DNA of 64,000 nt from positions 50,268,760 through 50,332,759 of the forward strand of contig CP136069.1 in NCBI GenBank assembly GCA_032622095.1, given 5' to 3'. The notes below the pieces were generated by a model that saw nothing but the letters and a program-made list of their open reading frames with translations, made no database searches and had not been told where the DNA came from. The number at the start of each line of letters is the position of its first letter. Position 1 is the stretch's first letter. The DNA is from Siphonodentalium dalli. Taxonomy: Eukaryota > Mollusca > Scaphopoda > Gadilida > Siphonodentaliidae. The translations under genes were made by a program, and so were the position numbers. Below are positions 1 through 10,159 of this stretch, piece by piece.

Positions 1-896
1 CGGCACATAATTTTTTTTTTTTTATTATTAATTAATAACTTTATTTACATATTAACTTGAAGATACAAAAACATACAGTCATGCATTCATAAAGTTACTG
101 ACAGTCTGATACACGATCCATGTGTTAACATGATAATATCAATCATAAATATAAAGAAGGGATTGGGTGGGTGGTGGGGGTGCTCATTTGTTTTCACGAT
201 AAATTCGCGTAGTCTGCTCTTTTAACAGTTAACTTAGTGGACGATTCTCATGCGTTGGTTGTAATGACATGAAGTAAAATAAATCAAGAAGTAGTATTGT
301 TCCGTTTCATGTTCTGTTTGTATGCGGAAAAAAAAATCTAGCGGGAGACATTGGCAAATTCGTACACTACACATATGATAACTACATTTCGTTGACTGCC
401 ATCATAACTGGATACCATTCAAATCGTAAATTATCCGTTCAATTCTACATCTATTCTTAATTTCCATCTATTCTTAATAAAGTACAGCACGTTCTCATTG
501 AATGCAGTTCCCTGACAACAATACGAAACAATATGTGTTTTGATATCATTGATCGTTATGGCGTAGACTGCTATGTTATTATTGACGGTCTTTCAATGGA
601 CGAAATGATCTTGCTTCATTTGGCTCATGGTACTAGCGATATATATACAACACTTGATGATATTGACGCCTTTCTCAACTTTATGGTAACAATTACTGCA
701 AAATTATGGCTGTGGTACAGCGCATTCCTGCAGAGAAATACACCCTAGTCAATTGAACAATCCAAATCAGTCAGACATTACTATGATTAAATATGAGGTA
801 ACACGGTGTGTCGGTATACAATTATATACATCTTGACTATATTATATGAAGTGGGCTGAAGCTAGCATCGACAGCTATACTATACTTAACCGTAAG
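1..896. other. AT-rich stretch, nothing recognised
   Basis: Non-repetitive AT-rich sequence with poly-T and poly-A runs. The only open frame of note is a 71-codon one at 533-748 that starts at ATG but resembles no family I know and has no supporting context. I see no gene, RNA or mobile element here. Confidence 0.5.
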
Positions 897-1300
897 TCTT
901 CATCCCCATTGCCATCATTATCATCACATCCAACAGCATTACCATCTTCATCATCATCGCCGTCGTCATCATAATCATCCTCGTCATCGTCTTCGATGTT
1001 ATCATCATCACCATCTGCATCATCATCTTAATCATTATCGCCGTCGTCGTCATCATAATCATCATAACCATTGTCATCGTCATCCATCATCATCATCATC
1101 ATCATCATCGTCTTCGATGTGATCATCATCATCATCACGGCCACCATCACCATCAGCATGATCATCATCATCACCGTCGTCGTCGTCGGCATAATAATCA
1201 TCACCATTGTTAAACGCCATAGTCATCTTCCTTACCATTATCACCACCAACATTGCCACTTGCATTATCACTAATCATCACTATTATCATAATCTCACTA
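897..1300. repeat. ATC/GAT-rich imperfect microsatellite
   Basis: The region is dominated by imperfect CAT/ATC trinucleotide repeats with CGTCGT and ACC interruptions. The low complexity opens several short frames on both strands that translate as Met/Ile/Thr or Asp/His runs. These are composition artefacts and not genes. Microsatellites of this kind are common in animal intergenic DNA and are prone to slippage, which fits the irregular interruptions. Confidence 0.85.
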
Positions 1301-1554
1301 CAATCTCATATGTATATAATCATTCGAGTGCGAGCACTCGTCTACATCATACTCACGTATTGTATAATTCTGTTTACTATATTATTTTCTTGTTTACCTT
1401 GGATCATTGTATGTTCATATTACATGTACTATTGTTTGTATCATTATTTATGACTCTTCATTAAATGGAGGAAAATAAAGATATAATAATAATAATAATG
1501 ATGTGGGTGGTAAGAGCAAACTTTCGTTTCCTTACGGCACATATATATCGTCAT

Positions 1555-2374
1555 CTTCATTGTATGTAGAATATGAGCAATTATTAAGAGACAACAAAAA
1601 CAATCGATTTTAATACATTTGAGAGGCTGAAAATGTTATTTAATTTTTTGTCCCTTTCGGTACCAAGAACTGCTAGAATAATTAATAATTTCACACAAAA
1701 CTCCAATAACCAACTTACTTATTGTCTTCGCTCTATGAGAGGAGGCTTCATTTGTATCATAATGTTGAGTTAGCTATTTGATTGCATAATAAACATCATA
1801 CCCCCGTATTTTATAATGAACAAAGCAGTCACAAATATTCCAGCCCAATGAAAACAAATGTTGATATGCAGCGTGGTCCAATCAAGCATGGATCAATCAA
1901 CATGAATTAGGCCACAGTGTTAAGAGATATGGTGGTCAGCTTTAACTCGGTTATGAACCCATGACCCACAACTCATCTGCGCCCAATTGTGCATTGATCA
2001 ACAGGCATCTCATAAAACTCCTCAAATACAGAAAATTAATTATGGGTAGTTGCCTTTCTTAATGAAAACAATCATTAAATTTCACAAATAAAGAACAATT
2101 AAGTCTCCTCTCATGATCTTGAGATATGATAGCATGGGTATATGAACTGCACTTTTGAAAACAATATATTTTACAGAAGTTCTTGGTACCTGAAAACAGT
2201 GAAATTTTATGTATCCATAAAAGAAAAGTAAATGAGTCTTAATATCCAATTGGTCGATGATTCTCAAATAATCGCTTGTGCCAAATTTCACAAAGATATT
2301 CCTATTAGATTTTGATAAAATCCATTCTGAAATACCAGGAAATTTTGACAAAACGTACGTCTGACCCTTAAGTA
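1555..2374. repeat. Interspersed repeat R1, copy 1
   Basis: This block of about 820 bp aligns by eye with 44125-45103 in the same orientation. Shared segments include GAGCAATTAT followed by AGAGACAA near the left end, GAGAGGAGGCTTCATTTGTA in the middle, and CCAGGAAATTTT..CAAAACG near the right end. The copies differ by scattered substitutions and small indels, so this is an old dispersed repeat. No coding capacity is convincing; the minus-strand 135-codon frame at 2082-2489 runs past the repeat end and is interrupted in the other copy. Its value here is as the uninterrupted paralogue for the fold-back insertion at 44769-44900. Confidence 0.75.
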
Positions 2375-2429
2375 TTGGGGGTGTAGGGTGGCCCCGAAGA
2401 CACCACAGATATTCACCAAACACACCCGA

Positions 2430-2768
2430 TCCAATATGGCTGCCGTCCAGAGGGGTCCAAATAGGGGACCCATGCCATTTCTCGGCCACTGGGTCGATTT
2501 AGTTTAAACGAAGAGTGTTGTATGTTATCAGATACTCTTTCCAGATATTGCCGCCGTTCAGAGGGGTTCAAATATGGGACCAATACCATTTATCGGCGCC
2601 TTGACCGATTTTGTTCAAACAAAGGGTGTTGAAGAGTGGGACCAAGACACTCATTACACACAACCCACATACCTAACCCGATCCAAAATGGCTGCCGCCA
2701 AGAGTGGTCCAAATAGGGGACCATGCAATTTCTCGGCACATTGGTCGATTTAGGTCAAACAAAGATTC
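2430..2768. repeat. Three-copy diverged tandem repeat
   Basis: Three diverged copies lie at about 2430-2515, 2545-2632 and 2685-2768. Each reads roughly ATGGCTGCCG, then AGAGGGGTCCAAATAGGGGA, CCATTTCTCGGC, a GGTCGATTTAG-like segment and CAAACAAAG. Period is about 115-140 bp. The block continues directly from repeat R1, so R1 may be part of a larger family whose end carries these units. It is not coding. Confidence 0.7.
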
Positions 2769-2844
2769 AATGGGATTTATTATAATAGAGATGTATTGAT
2801 TCTGTGACCTGTTCTAGAAGCATAAATATGTGTACTTAGACCAA

Positions 2845-3290
2845 TAGGGCTGCAACGATTCCCAATGCGATGCGAATCGCGATTTTATTATCACGATGCG
2901 ATGCGATGTACATCGCGATGCAAATTTTTGGCAACTGCATGGCGGCTATGGTAATTAGATGAACCACTTGATCATTTTTAGTACCGGTATGTATATTCCA
3001 ATCAGTGATTACCTCAGTTTATTCATTGAAGTAAATTACAACACCTAACTAAAAGACCAAAATGAATGGCCAGGTATTAGAAATAGACTATAACAGCTAC
3101 ACAGTCCCTACATCTGCCCAGATAGGAATTACGTTTTGAGTGGAAAAGTTTGGATCTTTGACTTTGATAACGCTGCATACATAAATTGTTTTTGCATCGC
3201 TTCACAGTGCGCACACCATCCCTATACGATGTAATACATCGTGAAATTTAAAACACGATACATCGGTATCGCGATGAATGTGACCGATCA
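2845..3290. mobile_element. Degenerate element with TAGGGCTGCAACGATT end
   Basis: The left side begins TAGGGCTGCAACGATT and is followed by repeated CGATGCGATG / TCGCGATG motifs. The same CGATGTAATACATCG and TCGCGATGAATG motifs recur near 3228-3285, suggesting decayed inverted ends. From memory, GGGCTGCAACGATT-type termini occur in animal hAT-like DNA transposons. No complementary right terminus, target duplication or transposase frame is visible, so the limits and the class are tentative. Confidence 0.35.
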
Positions 3291-4399
3291 TCATTTGTTT
3301 TATATCTACAACATCAAATATGTCAACATGCACTACTATAGAACAGTGTGAGAGCTGTTCGTAGAGTATATATACTGGGTAAAATGTGTAGATCATATTA
3401 TATTGTCCATATCTTAAAATACACGTAGAAGTCATAGTTGCACAGCAAGATCAAGTGATGAAAAGCGAATATTTCGCTGTTATCACAATAATGCATGGTG
3501 GTATACTATAAACGCAATTTATCAAAATACAAAGGAGTATCATAGACTATCTTCAATAAATTCTCAAATTAACCAAATCTGCCTACATACTCTGTGGAAG
3601 AGACTGTCTTTATACTTGGACGTTATATTCGCTTATATATTCACTAATGCCACATATACGCGAAACGCACTTATACGATTTCTGCAACCGCATCACCGCG
3701 TTACCCCTTCTCCCTAATTTTATACACATAGCTGCTGTACACAAACCCATAAATAGCAACATTGAGTGAATGATCAACGCAGAAATAATAACTTTAAACG
3801 CTGGTGACCTGATATTTAGCCCATTTACGTGATGGCAATGGTAAGATAATAATGTGCATGCATTGCGTGGTAGCATATTCTCGTAGTAAAGTGCCCACTG
3901 AAGTAATTTGAACAAAATTTTCTGCCAAGAAACCGGTTTGGTAGCAGCATGAAAATCATAGTCTCAAATAAAAAATGTACGATGTACCGTCTCTTCGATC
4001 TGGTGAGAGGGTGTGCTAATCCATTGAAGAAATGAGTGTTTCTTTAGAGTATATAATCAGCATTACGACATACGTGTATGTTTTATTATCACGGAGATTG
4101 TTGAAAATTCAGGAATGTTACTAGCATTTACAGCGCAAAGGTGCCGTGCACTTCAGCTTCTGCGTTACATACGATAATTAATAATCATTCCAAATGGAAC
4201 TACCACGCATTACTTCATGTGTTGCATGCCCGAAATTATTTGTTTTAACCAAGCTTTTGGATGCATTCTAAGCTGAAACCCCAAACGTTAAAGACGTAAA
4301 TCATTTGGTATAACTTGCGTTGCAGTGACCACTAAACCCTTCAGTTGGATCTGTTTTAAAGACATATTAAGCACTTGGTCGAGTGTGGGAACCTAATAA
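3291..4399. other. Unannotated AT-rich stretch
   Basis: A 77-codon frame (minus, ending inside the previous element) and a 101-codon frame (minus, 3610-3915) are open but have no recognisable domain and no repeated or conserved context. I see no repeat shared with the rest of the window. Confidence 0.45.
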
Positions 4400-4732
4400 G
4401 TTAGTTCGCAGGCGCTATGCCAACCCCGTGAATGTAGCATTCTACCAACAATGCCGCAAATGTCAAAGAAATCGACCATACCACTCCATAGAAAACATCG
4501 TTTGAACTACGCCCAATTATCAATATTTACATCTCGATTCGGGACGCAACTATCATCGATAAACTAACACAAATGATTTCGCCATCGAGAGTCATTGCAT
4601 TTAATTAATATATAGGAATTGCGGTGTGTATTGTTTATTTGGATCAATATTCGTAAAGAGAACAACTTTGAGCAAGATTTTTTCTCCATTTCCATTTGAT
4701 CACCCCCACCGGAGTGTTTCATATCACTTTAA
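4400..4732. repeat. Interspersed repeat R2, copy 1
   Basis: This block of about 330 bp aligns with 24442-24775 in the same orientation. Shared stretches include CATCTCGATTCGGGACGCAA, ATGATTTCGCCATCG and GTCATTGCATTTAATTAATA, and both copies end CACATCACTTTAA or TATCACTTTAA. Divergence is modest. No terminal inverted repeats or target duplication are apparent, so the class is unknown. Confidence 0.8.
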
Positions 4733-6462
4733 TGATATGTGTACCTTTAAAGATATTCGAGAACATCCTTGTAAATTAACAATAAATATATTCACTTCTA
4801 TGTGATAATCCAATGTTGCTTTCGTCGTAGCAATGGCTTGGAGTTGCGGCCATTTTGACAGCCATTTCGTGGCCTTGATTGCATTATTTTTTGTCCTTGC
4901 CACTCTATATAATTTCACACAAACTGGTTTATATCGGACGGAGGAGTAAGACGTTCTGGTGTCGCCGGTGAGGGATATTGTAGAAAAACCTACTTCTCAA
5001 GGCCGCAAAATGGGCATTCTAATAATCTCTGTAAAATAAAATTGTTCAAAGCGGATTTTGGATCTGTTATAGAGGATCTATTCCTCTTCAAAATGGAATA
5101 CAAACCAACATAGTATAAATTTGTTCTATGTCAAACCTGTTATCGACCAGACTATTAATATACCAACGACTAAACAAGATTGAGGTATATATATCAGTTA
5201 GAAAAATCCAACGGGGTAGTTCGTCATTTCCACCCCCCCCCCCTCTCTACGGGGTGTATGATATTAAGTTTTCCAGACTTCGAATTTTCAAAGTGCAGTT
5301 CACAGCTGCATGGACACACGGACAGATAACAAATACCAGTGAGCTACGAACAACCCGCGTGTACACCACGCGCCTTATTCTGATTTAATGTCGAAGGATG
5401 TGTTGTATTGTAGATGTATGGCACTGTACTAGTAAACTGAGGAATGTTCTTCGCTTCACGGAAATATTCTCATTAAAATGTGTTTCGATCCATCCGTTTT
5501 CTTCCCTGGCTTCCCATTAATCCCGGGCATGTTGCCGCTGTATACCAGTGAGAATAAGCAAAGCGTGTTCAATCGCCGACGTGAATAAGTGCTCTCACAG
5601 AGCTCTCACAGAACGGCGAAGCAATCGCGAAAACGCTCAGATTTCGGAATACCTTATCGGTCACGTGACTGAGTAGATTCTCCGTTGCTCTGACTACAGA
5701 AAAAAGTTCTGTTGCTGAGAATATTATAATAAAACAGACAATTGCTTCTATATATATATATGAGGCTATCGACAAACTTGTTCTTCTTCCGAGTGTGTCA
5801 TGGATTAGGAGTTATTCTTCCCTGTACCAGGTAAGAGGATTAGATTAAAGATCTTTGATTTTGCCGACACGGTGTGCACACTTCTTCGAGTTCCCAGTTA
5901 GATAGCGCCGGGTGTTATTAGGTAGTTCCGTGTTCACCTGCTGATTGCAATCGTTAGGTATCGAAACGTTATCGTGTGTCTAGTATCAAATCACAAACAT
6001 TACAAAGACTGATACTGCAGAAAAAAATAACTGCAGATGCTGACTGTTAATCATTACATGAACGCGTGCTCGGGAATTATGCGTGCTCATTAAGTCAATT
6101 TAGCATGGGACGTTACAGCAACACATATGACCTTCAATCCATAAAGTGCACCCATAGTAATTGCACGTCTTTGCCAAGATCCGGTGGTAAAAATAGGTTG
6201 ATAAATAAATGTTATAAAAATGCTGTGAAAATGACATCCAGAAATCATCAAAAACCTACGCTTCCCTTTTCATTACAGCATGAATGTATACATGTAACAA
6301 TAATGAGCGTTCATCGTGGTGATGATGGTGATTACAGCAGACGACACTTTTAAAAATCTAGGGTCAGATATGACACCAACTAATTGAGAATTTCCTAACC
6401 CAATTTCATCTTATACCATGCAGGCAAAATAATATGGGGAAACATATACTTGCAACCATGCA
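4733..6462. other. Unannotated intergenic stretch
   Basis: It contains a C-rich homopolymer near 5235-5244 and a TATATA run near 5750, but no repeat that recurs elsewhere in the window. Open frames of 60-95 codons (for example 5128-5388, 6066-6353) lack any recognisable motif and are most likely chance. Confidence 0.45.
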
Positions 6463-6778
6463 AAGTCGTCCATAAGTAATACGCCCTGTCACTAACTCGC
6501 TGATATATTGGATCCACCAGGTCCGGTTCCGTGGTTTTAGTGCTATAGATCAACGTTCTGGAGTAGCATTCCATACATGGAAGTCATGAATAATTCAAAA
6601 GCTCCATATATATATGGAAATGCTACTCCAAAACTTTCACCCGTAGCACTAAAATCATGCACGGAACCTGGGCTGGAAGAATCTCTGAAACCACAGAACT
6701 GAGCTCTATGAATCCAATACGGCCGCGACCAAGTATCACACAGGCGTCGCGAAAAAGCTAAGTCGTCCATAAGTAATA
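6463..6778. mobile_element. Fold-back element FBa copy A, flanked by 19-bp direct repeats
   Basis: The core (about 6481-6747) is an imperfect palindrome. A left arm with TATTGGATCCA, GGTTCCGTGGTTTTAGTGCT and TTCTGGAGTAGCAT is mirrored after a short centre by ATGCTACTCCAAAACTTT, CACGGAACC and CCAATACGGCCGCGAC. Three relatives occur at 13032, 28886 and 35870. The core is bracketed by a perfect 19-bp direct repeat (AAGTCGTCCATAAGTAATA) at 6463-6481 and 6760-6778. The right copy lies about 12 bp outside the recognisable arm, so the true end may be further out. Non-autonomous, no coding capacity. Confidence 0.75.
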
Positions 6779-7205
6779 TACGTCGAAAACAATCACAAAG
6801 ACTCCCAATTAATAACGCTCTATAATAGCGCTATTTAATAACCATCTTTGTTGTCTACCGCTTTTGACGACAGCAACATGCATGGCCGCTCTTCATAAGA
6901 TGCGACCATTGGAATATTTTGCTAGGCTGACAATAATTCAAAACGTGTAAAACTTACTCTTTTGAAAGTAGATATCTGGCCATCAAAACGTCACATTAAT
7001 GGCCTCGTTTCTCCGATGTAATTATTTCATGCAGCTCACGGTATATAATATATAGAAGACTTACATATATATATAGTGGCTTTGTTGTGCCAATTCGGAC
7101 AGTGCATCTTTAACTACCCGGTAATTTCAATCAAACCGCCACAATAACCATGCGTTAGATTGTACATGTGTATATCGATGATGACATGTATAGGATAACT
7201 CATAG
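6779..7205. other. Unannotated stretch
   Basis: AT-rich unique-looking sequence with short TATA-type runs near 7045-7075. Nothing recognised. Confidence 0.45.
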
Positions 7206-7280
7206 AGGCGCGGATAGCTCAATTGGTGTGTGGACCGACCTCTTAGCTAAACTTTCGTCAAGGGTTATAATCTGACTTAG
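7206..7280 (+). other. tRNA-like A-box, possible SINE head or tRNA relic
   Basis: GCGCGGATAGCTCAATTGGT resembles the 5' end of a tRNA. TAGCTCAATTGG at 7215-7226 fits the RNA polymerase III A-box pattern TRGCNNARNNGG. About 45 bases on, GGGTTATAATCTG is a poor match to a B-box (GGTTCRANNCC). I cannot fold an acceptable cloverleaf, so this is not called a functional tRNA. A decayed tRNA-derived SINE head is the likeliest reading, and chance similarity remains possible. Confidence 0.25.
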
Positions 7281-7409
7281 TATCGGTCGGACTTGGTATC
7301 GCCATCCATCCCCAGTTCTCTATTGGAACAATTTCAACTAATTTCCGCCTGCAATGTCCAACAGAGGTTGTGTCCAGCATGGAATTGCCAACATGTTGAA
7401 GATTTTGAC

Positions 7410-7690
7410 AAATGTGGGGGTGGGTGAGACACCGCAACGTCCATGTTGGTCTGTGATAGTTGTCACCAACTAACACGGTCGTGCCGGTGGGGTTGCGACT
7501 TCCCATCTCGTGGGGTGAGCTAGACACTGCTACGTCCATGTTGTTCATGGATAGTCGACACCATATGACACGGTCATGGGGCGGGGATTGCGACTTTCCC
7601 ATCTCATGGGGTGAGACACCGCTACGTCCATGCTCTTCGGGGATAGTTGCCACCAACTGACACGGTCGAGGGGGCGGGGGTTGCGACTTA
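7410..7690. repeat. Three-copy tandem repeat, period about 92-95 bp
   Basis: Three units contain ACGTCCATG, GATAGT..CACCA, ACACGGTC and TTGCGACT, with CCATG anchors at 7441, 7536 and 7628. The first unit is preceded by another GGGTGAGACACCGC block. Copies differ by substitutions and small indels. The long minus-strand frame (7258-7761) across it comes from the repeat and is not a supported gene. Confidence 0.8.
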
Positions 7691-7795
7691 GAAACATTTG
7701 AGACTGAACGGTATATTAACCTATATGTTACTTTATATGTAGTAACTGGGCACAGGATCACGCCTCTTTGTCCAAATCCAATAAATTTGTAGTCT

Positions 7796-8018
7796 GCAAT
7801 GGAGACAGAGAAATCTCTTATTCCCCTGCTCTATTTTGTACGTCCGGTTCGAAGTGTTTATATCATCAATTGATAATGTGTTGTTTTAAGGGAGACAGAG
7901 CAATGTCTTTTCCCCAAGTTGTTTGTATTTCATCATTACATGTATATGATATGCTTTATATGAGGGAGACAGAGAAATCTCTTTGTTCCTTGGGGTGTCT
8001 AAGCCGTCATTTGATCTC

Positions 8019-8055
<37 letters not shown>

Positions 8056-8092
8056 CAATCTCTTTTTCCCTGGATGTATCTTTATCATCAGT
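7796..8092. repeat. Four-copy diverged tandem repeat with a GA microsatellite
   Basis: Four units are anchored by GGAGACAGAG(A/C)AAT(C/G)TCTT at about 7801, 7890, 7967 and 8045. Each is followed by a T-rich, ATCA-containing tail. A (GA)n run at about 8025-8050 lies in the last unit and probably expanded from the GAGACAGAG motif. The 110-codon plus-strand frame here simply translates the repeat. Confidence 0.75.
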
Positions 8093-8237
8093 TGATGTGA
8101 CTATATGTTAATATATATATATATATATTGTTTGATTTTTCTCACTCTAACCAATACGTAGTAGAACAAAAATGTGTGTTAGATCAAGTCTTGAAAAGTT
8201 AACTACATCGAGGCAAAATGCCCCCGCTATATATATA

Positions 8238-9391
8238 AAGTGTCCTGATCCAGTGTAAGTTCGGCTGCTCAAGTGTACGGTCGACTAATCCAGTGTACGG
8301 TCGACTAATCCAGTGTACGGTCGGCTGATACAATGTACGGTCGGCTAATCCAGTGTGCGATCGTCTGATTCAGTGTACGGTCGGCTGATCCAATGTACGG
8401 TCGGCTATTCTAGTGTACGGTCGTATGATCCAGTGTACGGTCGGTTGATCCAGTTTACGGTCGGCTGATCCAATGTAAGTTCGGCTAATCCAGCGTACGG
8501 TCGGCTGATCCAGTGTACGGTTAGCTGTTTCCGTGTACGGTCGACTGATCATGTGTACGGTCGGCTGATCCAGTATACGGTCGTCTGTTTCAGTATACGG
8601 TCGACTGATTCAGTGTACGGTCGGCTGATCCAGTGTATGGTCGGCTGATCCAGCGTACGGTTAGCTGTTTCCGTGTACGGTCGACTGATCATGTGTACGG
8701 TCGGCTGATCCAGTATACGGTCGTCTGTTTCAGTATACGGTCGACTGATTCAGTGTACGGTCGGCTGATCCAGTGTATGGTCGGCTGATCCAGTGTATGG
8801 TCGGCTGATCCAGTATACGGTCGGCTGATCAAGTGTACGGTCGGCTGATCCAATGTACGGTCGGCTAATCCAGTGTACGGTCGGCTGATCCAAAGTACGG
8901 TCGGCTAATCCAGTGTGCAGTCGGCTGATACAGTGTACGGTCGGCTGATCCAATGTACGGTCCGCTAATCCAGTGTACGGTCGGATGATCTAGTGTGCGG
9001 TCGGCTGATCCAGTTTACGGTCGGCTGATCCAATGTACGGTCGGCTAATCCAGTGTACGGTCGGCTGATCCAAAGTACGGTCGGCTAATCCAGTGTGCAG
9101 TCGGCTGATACAGTGTACGGTCGGCTGATCCAATGTACGGTCCGCTAATCCAGTGTACGGTCGGATGATCTAGTGTGCGGTCGGCTGATCCAGTTTACGG
9201 TCGGCTGATCCATGCAGTGTAAGTTCGGCTAATCCAGCGTACGGTCGGCTGGTCCAGTGTACGGTTAGCTGTTTCCGTGTACGGCCGACTGATCATGTGT
9301 ACGGTCGGCTGATCCAGTATACGGTCGTCTGTTTCAGTATACGGTCGGCTGATCCAGTGTACGGTCGGCTGATTCAGTGTACGGTTGGCTG
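8238..9391. repeat. 20-bp satellite array with higher-order duplications
   Basis: About 57 head-to-tail copies of a 20-bp unit, consensus TCGGCTGATCCAGTGTACGG, run almost without length change. Common variants are TCGGCTAATC, TCGACTGATT, TCGTCTGTTT, CAATGTACGG and CAGTATACGG. Two higher-order events are visible: 8841-9020 is repeated exactly at 9021-9200 (nine monomers), and 8521-8640 recurs exactly at 8661-8780. A 4-bp insertion after 9211 shifts the phase. Sixty bases equal three units and 20 codons, so the minus strand carries stop-free runs that translate as repeated QPTVHWISRPYT. There are no unique spacers between units, so this is not a CRISPR-like array. Confidence 0.95.
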
Positions 9392-10159
9392 AATTTTGTT
9401 TAACCCTCAAAAAAGTGAAGAATCGTAAAATTCGAACCCAATATGGCAATAAGGGAGTTGTGCGGAATTGGATAGAGGTGAACTTCTGGGTATATAGTTG
9501 CGGGTGGTACCCACCAACCGAACGAAGATCATCATTCCACCCAAGGGTGACCTCACAGCTATCATTCCAACACATCATGCCTATCTATACGACACATCCG
9601 CCTCGTGGTACGTCCGCTTCTCTGGCTAAATTTCGAGAGTTACCTACTCTTTCTTGTGTCGTCCAGTGCCTTTCATTAGGGGCAAATAAACCCACTCATC
9701 AACATGTCCGTTTAAACCCATTCCCGATAAATTCGACTACATTTCCAACTATCTCGACCTCCCTGGTAAACTAATTGACCGTGTGTGTGTGTGTTCGGAC
9801 AGGGCTTCACTCACGAATTATGTCTGAAACACTGCGGTCGAACTCCTAATTAATTCACCCATCCGCAGCAAACACTCTAATTAATTAATCATATCTAATA
9901 TGCTGCGCTGGTCTTGTTCTCGACCTATATATATTACAAGTGTGAAGTTTGGGACGTCAGAGCTTCGATCGGAAATGTTCACACAAAACAATTTACTTGT
10001 GAAGTATTCCAAGTTTTAGGGTTCACGCTGGTCCGAAAATTCTTTTGGCAAATTGTTTGGCCATTTCTAATTTTATATTTTGGGCAATTTTATCTACATT
10101 CAGTTATAAAAGTATACATTGGAACGGTCTATTATTCATTTGGAGGAGTGCTCATTTAT
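9392..10159. other. Sequence between satellite and LINE
   Basis: The plus-strand 129-codon frame at 9385-9774 begins in the satellite edge and has no recognised domain. A short (GT)n run lies at about 9779-9793 and TTAATTAA-type motifs follow. Nothing else is supported. Confidence 0.4.

Noticed and set aside
886-1274. Overlapping frames on both strands rich in Met/Ile/Thr or Asp/His
   Set aside because: They are translations of an ATC/GAT microsatellite, open in several frames because of composition only.
7206-7280. Functional tRNA gene
   Set aside because: The A-box fits but the B-box is poor and no acceptor pairing or anticodon arm is convincing; kept only as a low-confidence tRNA-like relic.
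8238-9391. CRISPR-like regular repeat array
   Set aside because: Units are contiguous with no unique spacers, and the window is eukaryotic.
8370-9578. Minus-strand frames with repeated QPTVHWISRPYT, suggesting a repeat protein
   Set aside because: They follow the 20-bp satellite, whose unit lacks stops in that frame; there are several start positions, no promoter or flanking gene structure, and frames break at monomer variants.
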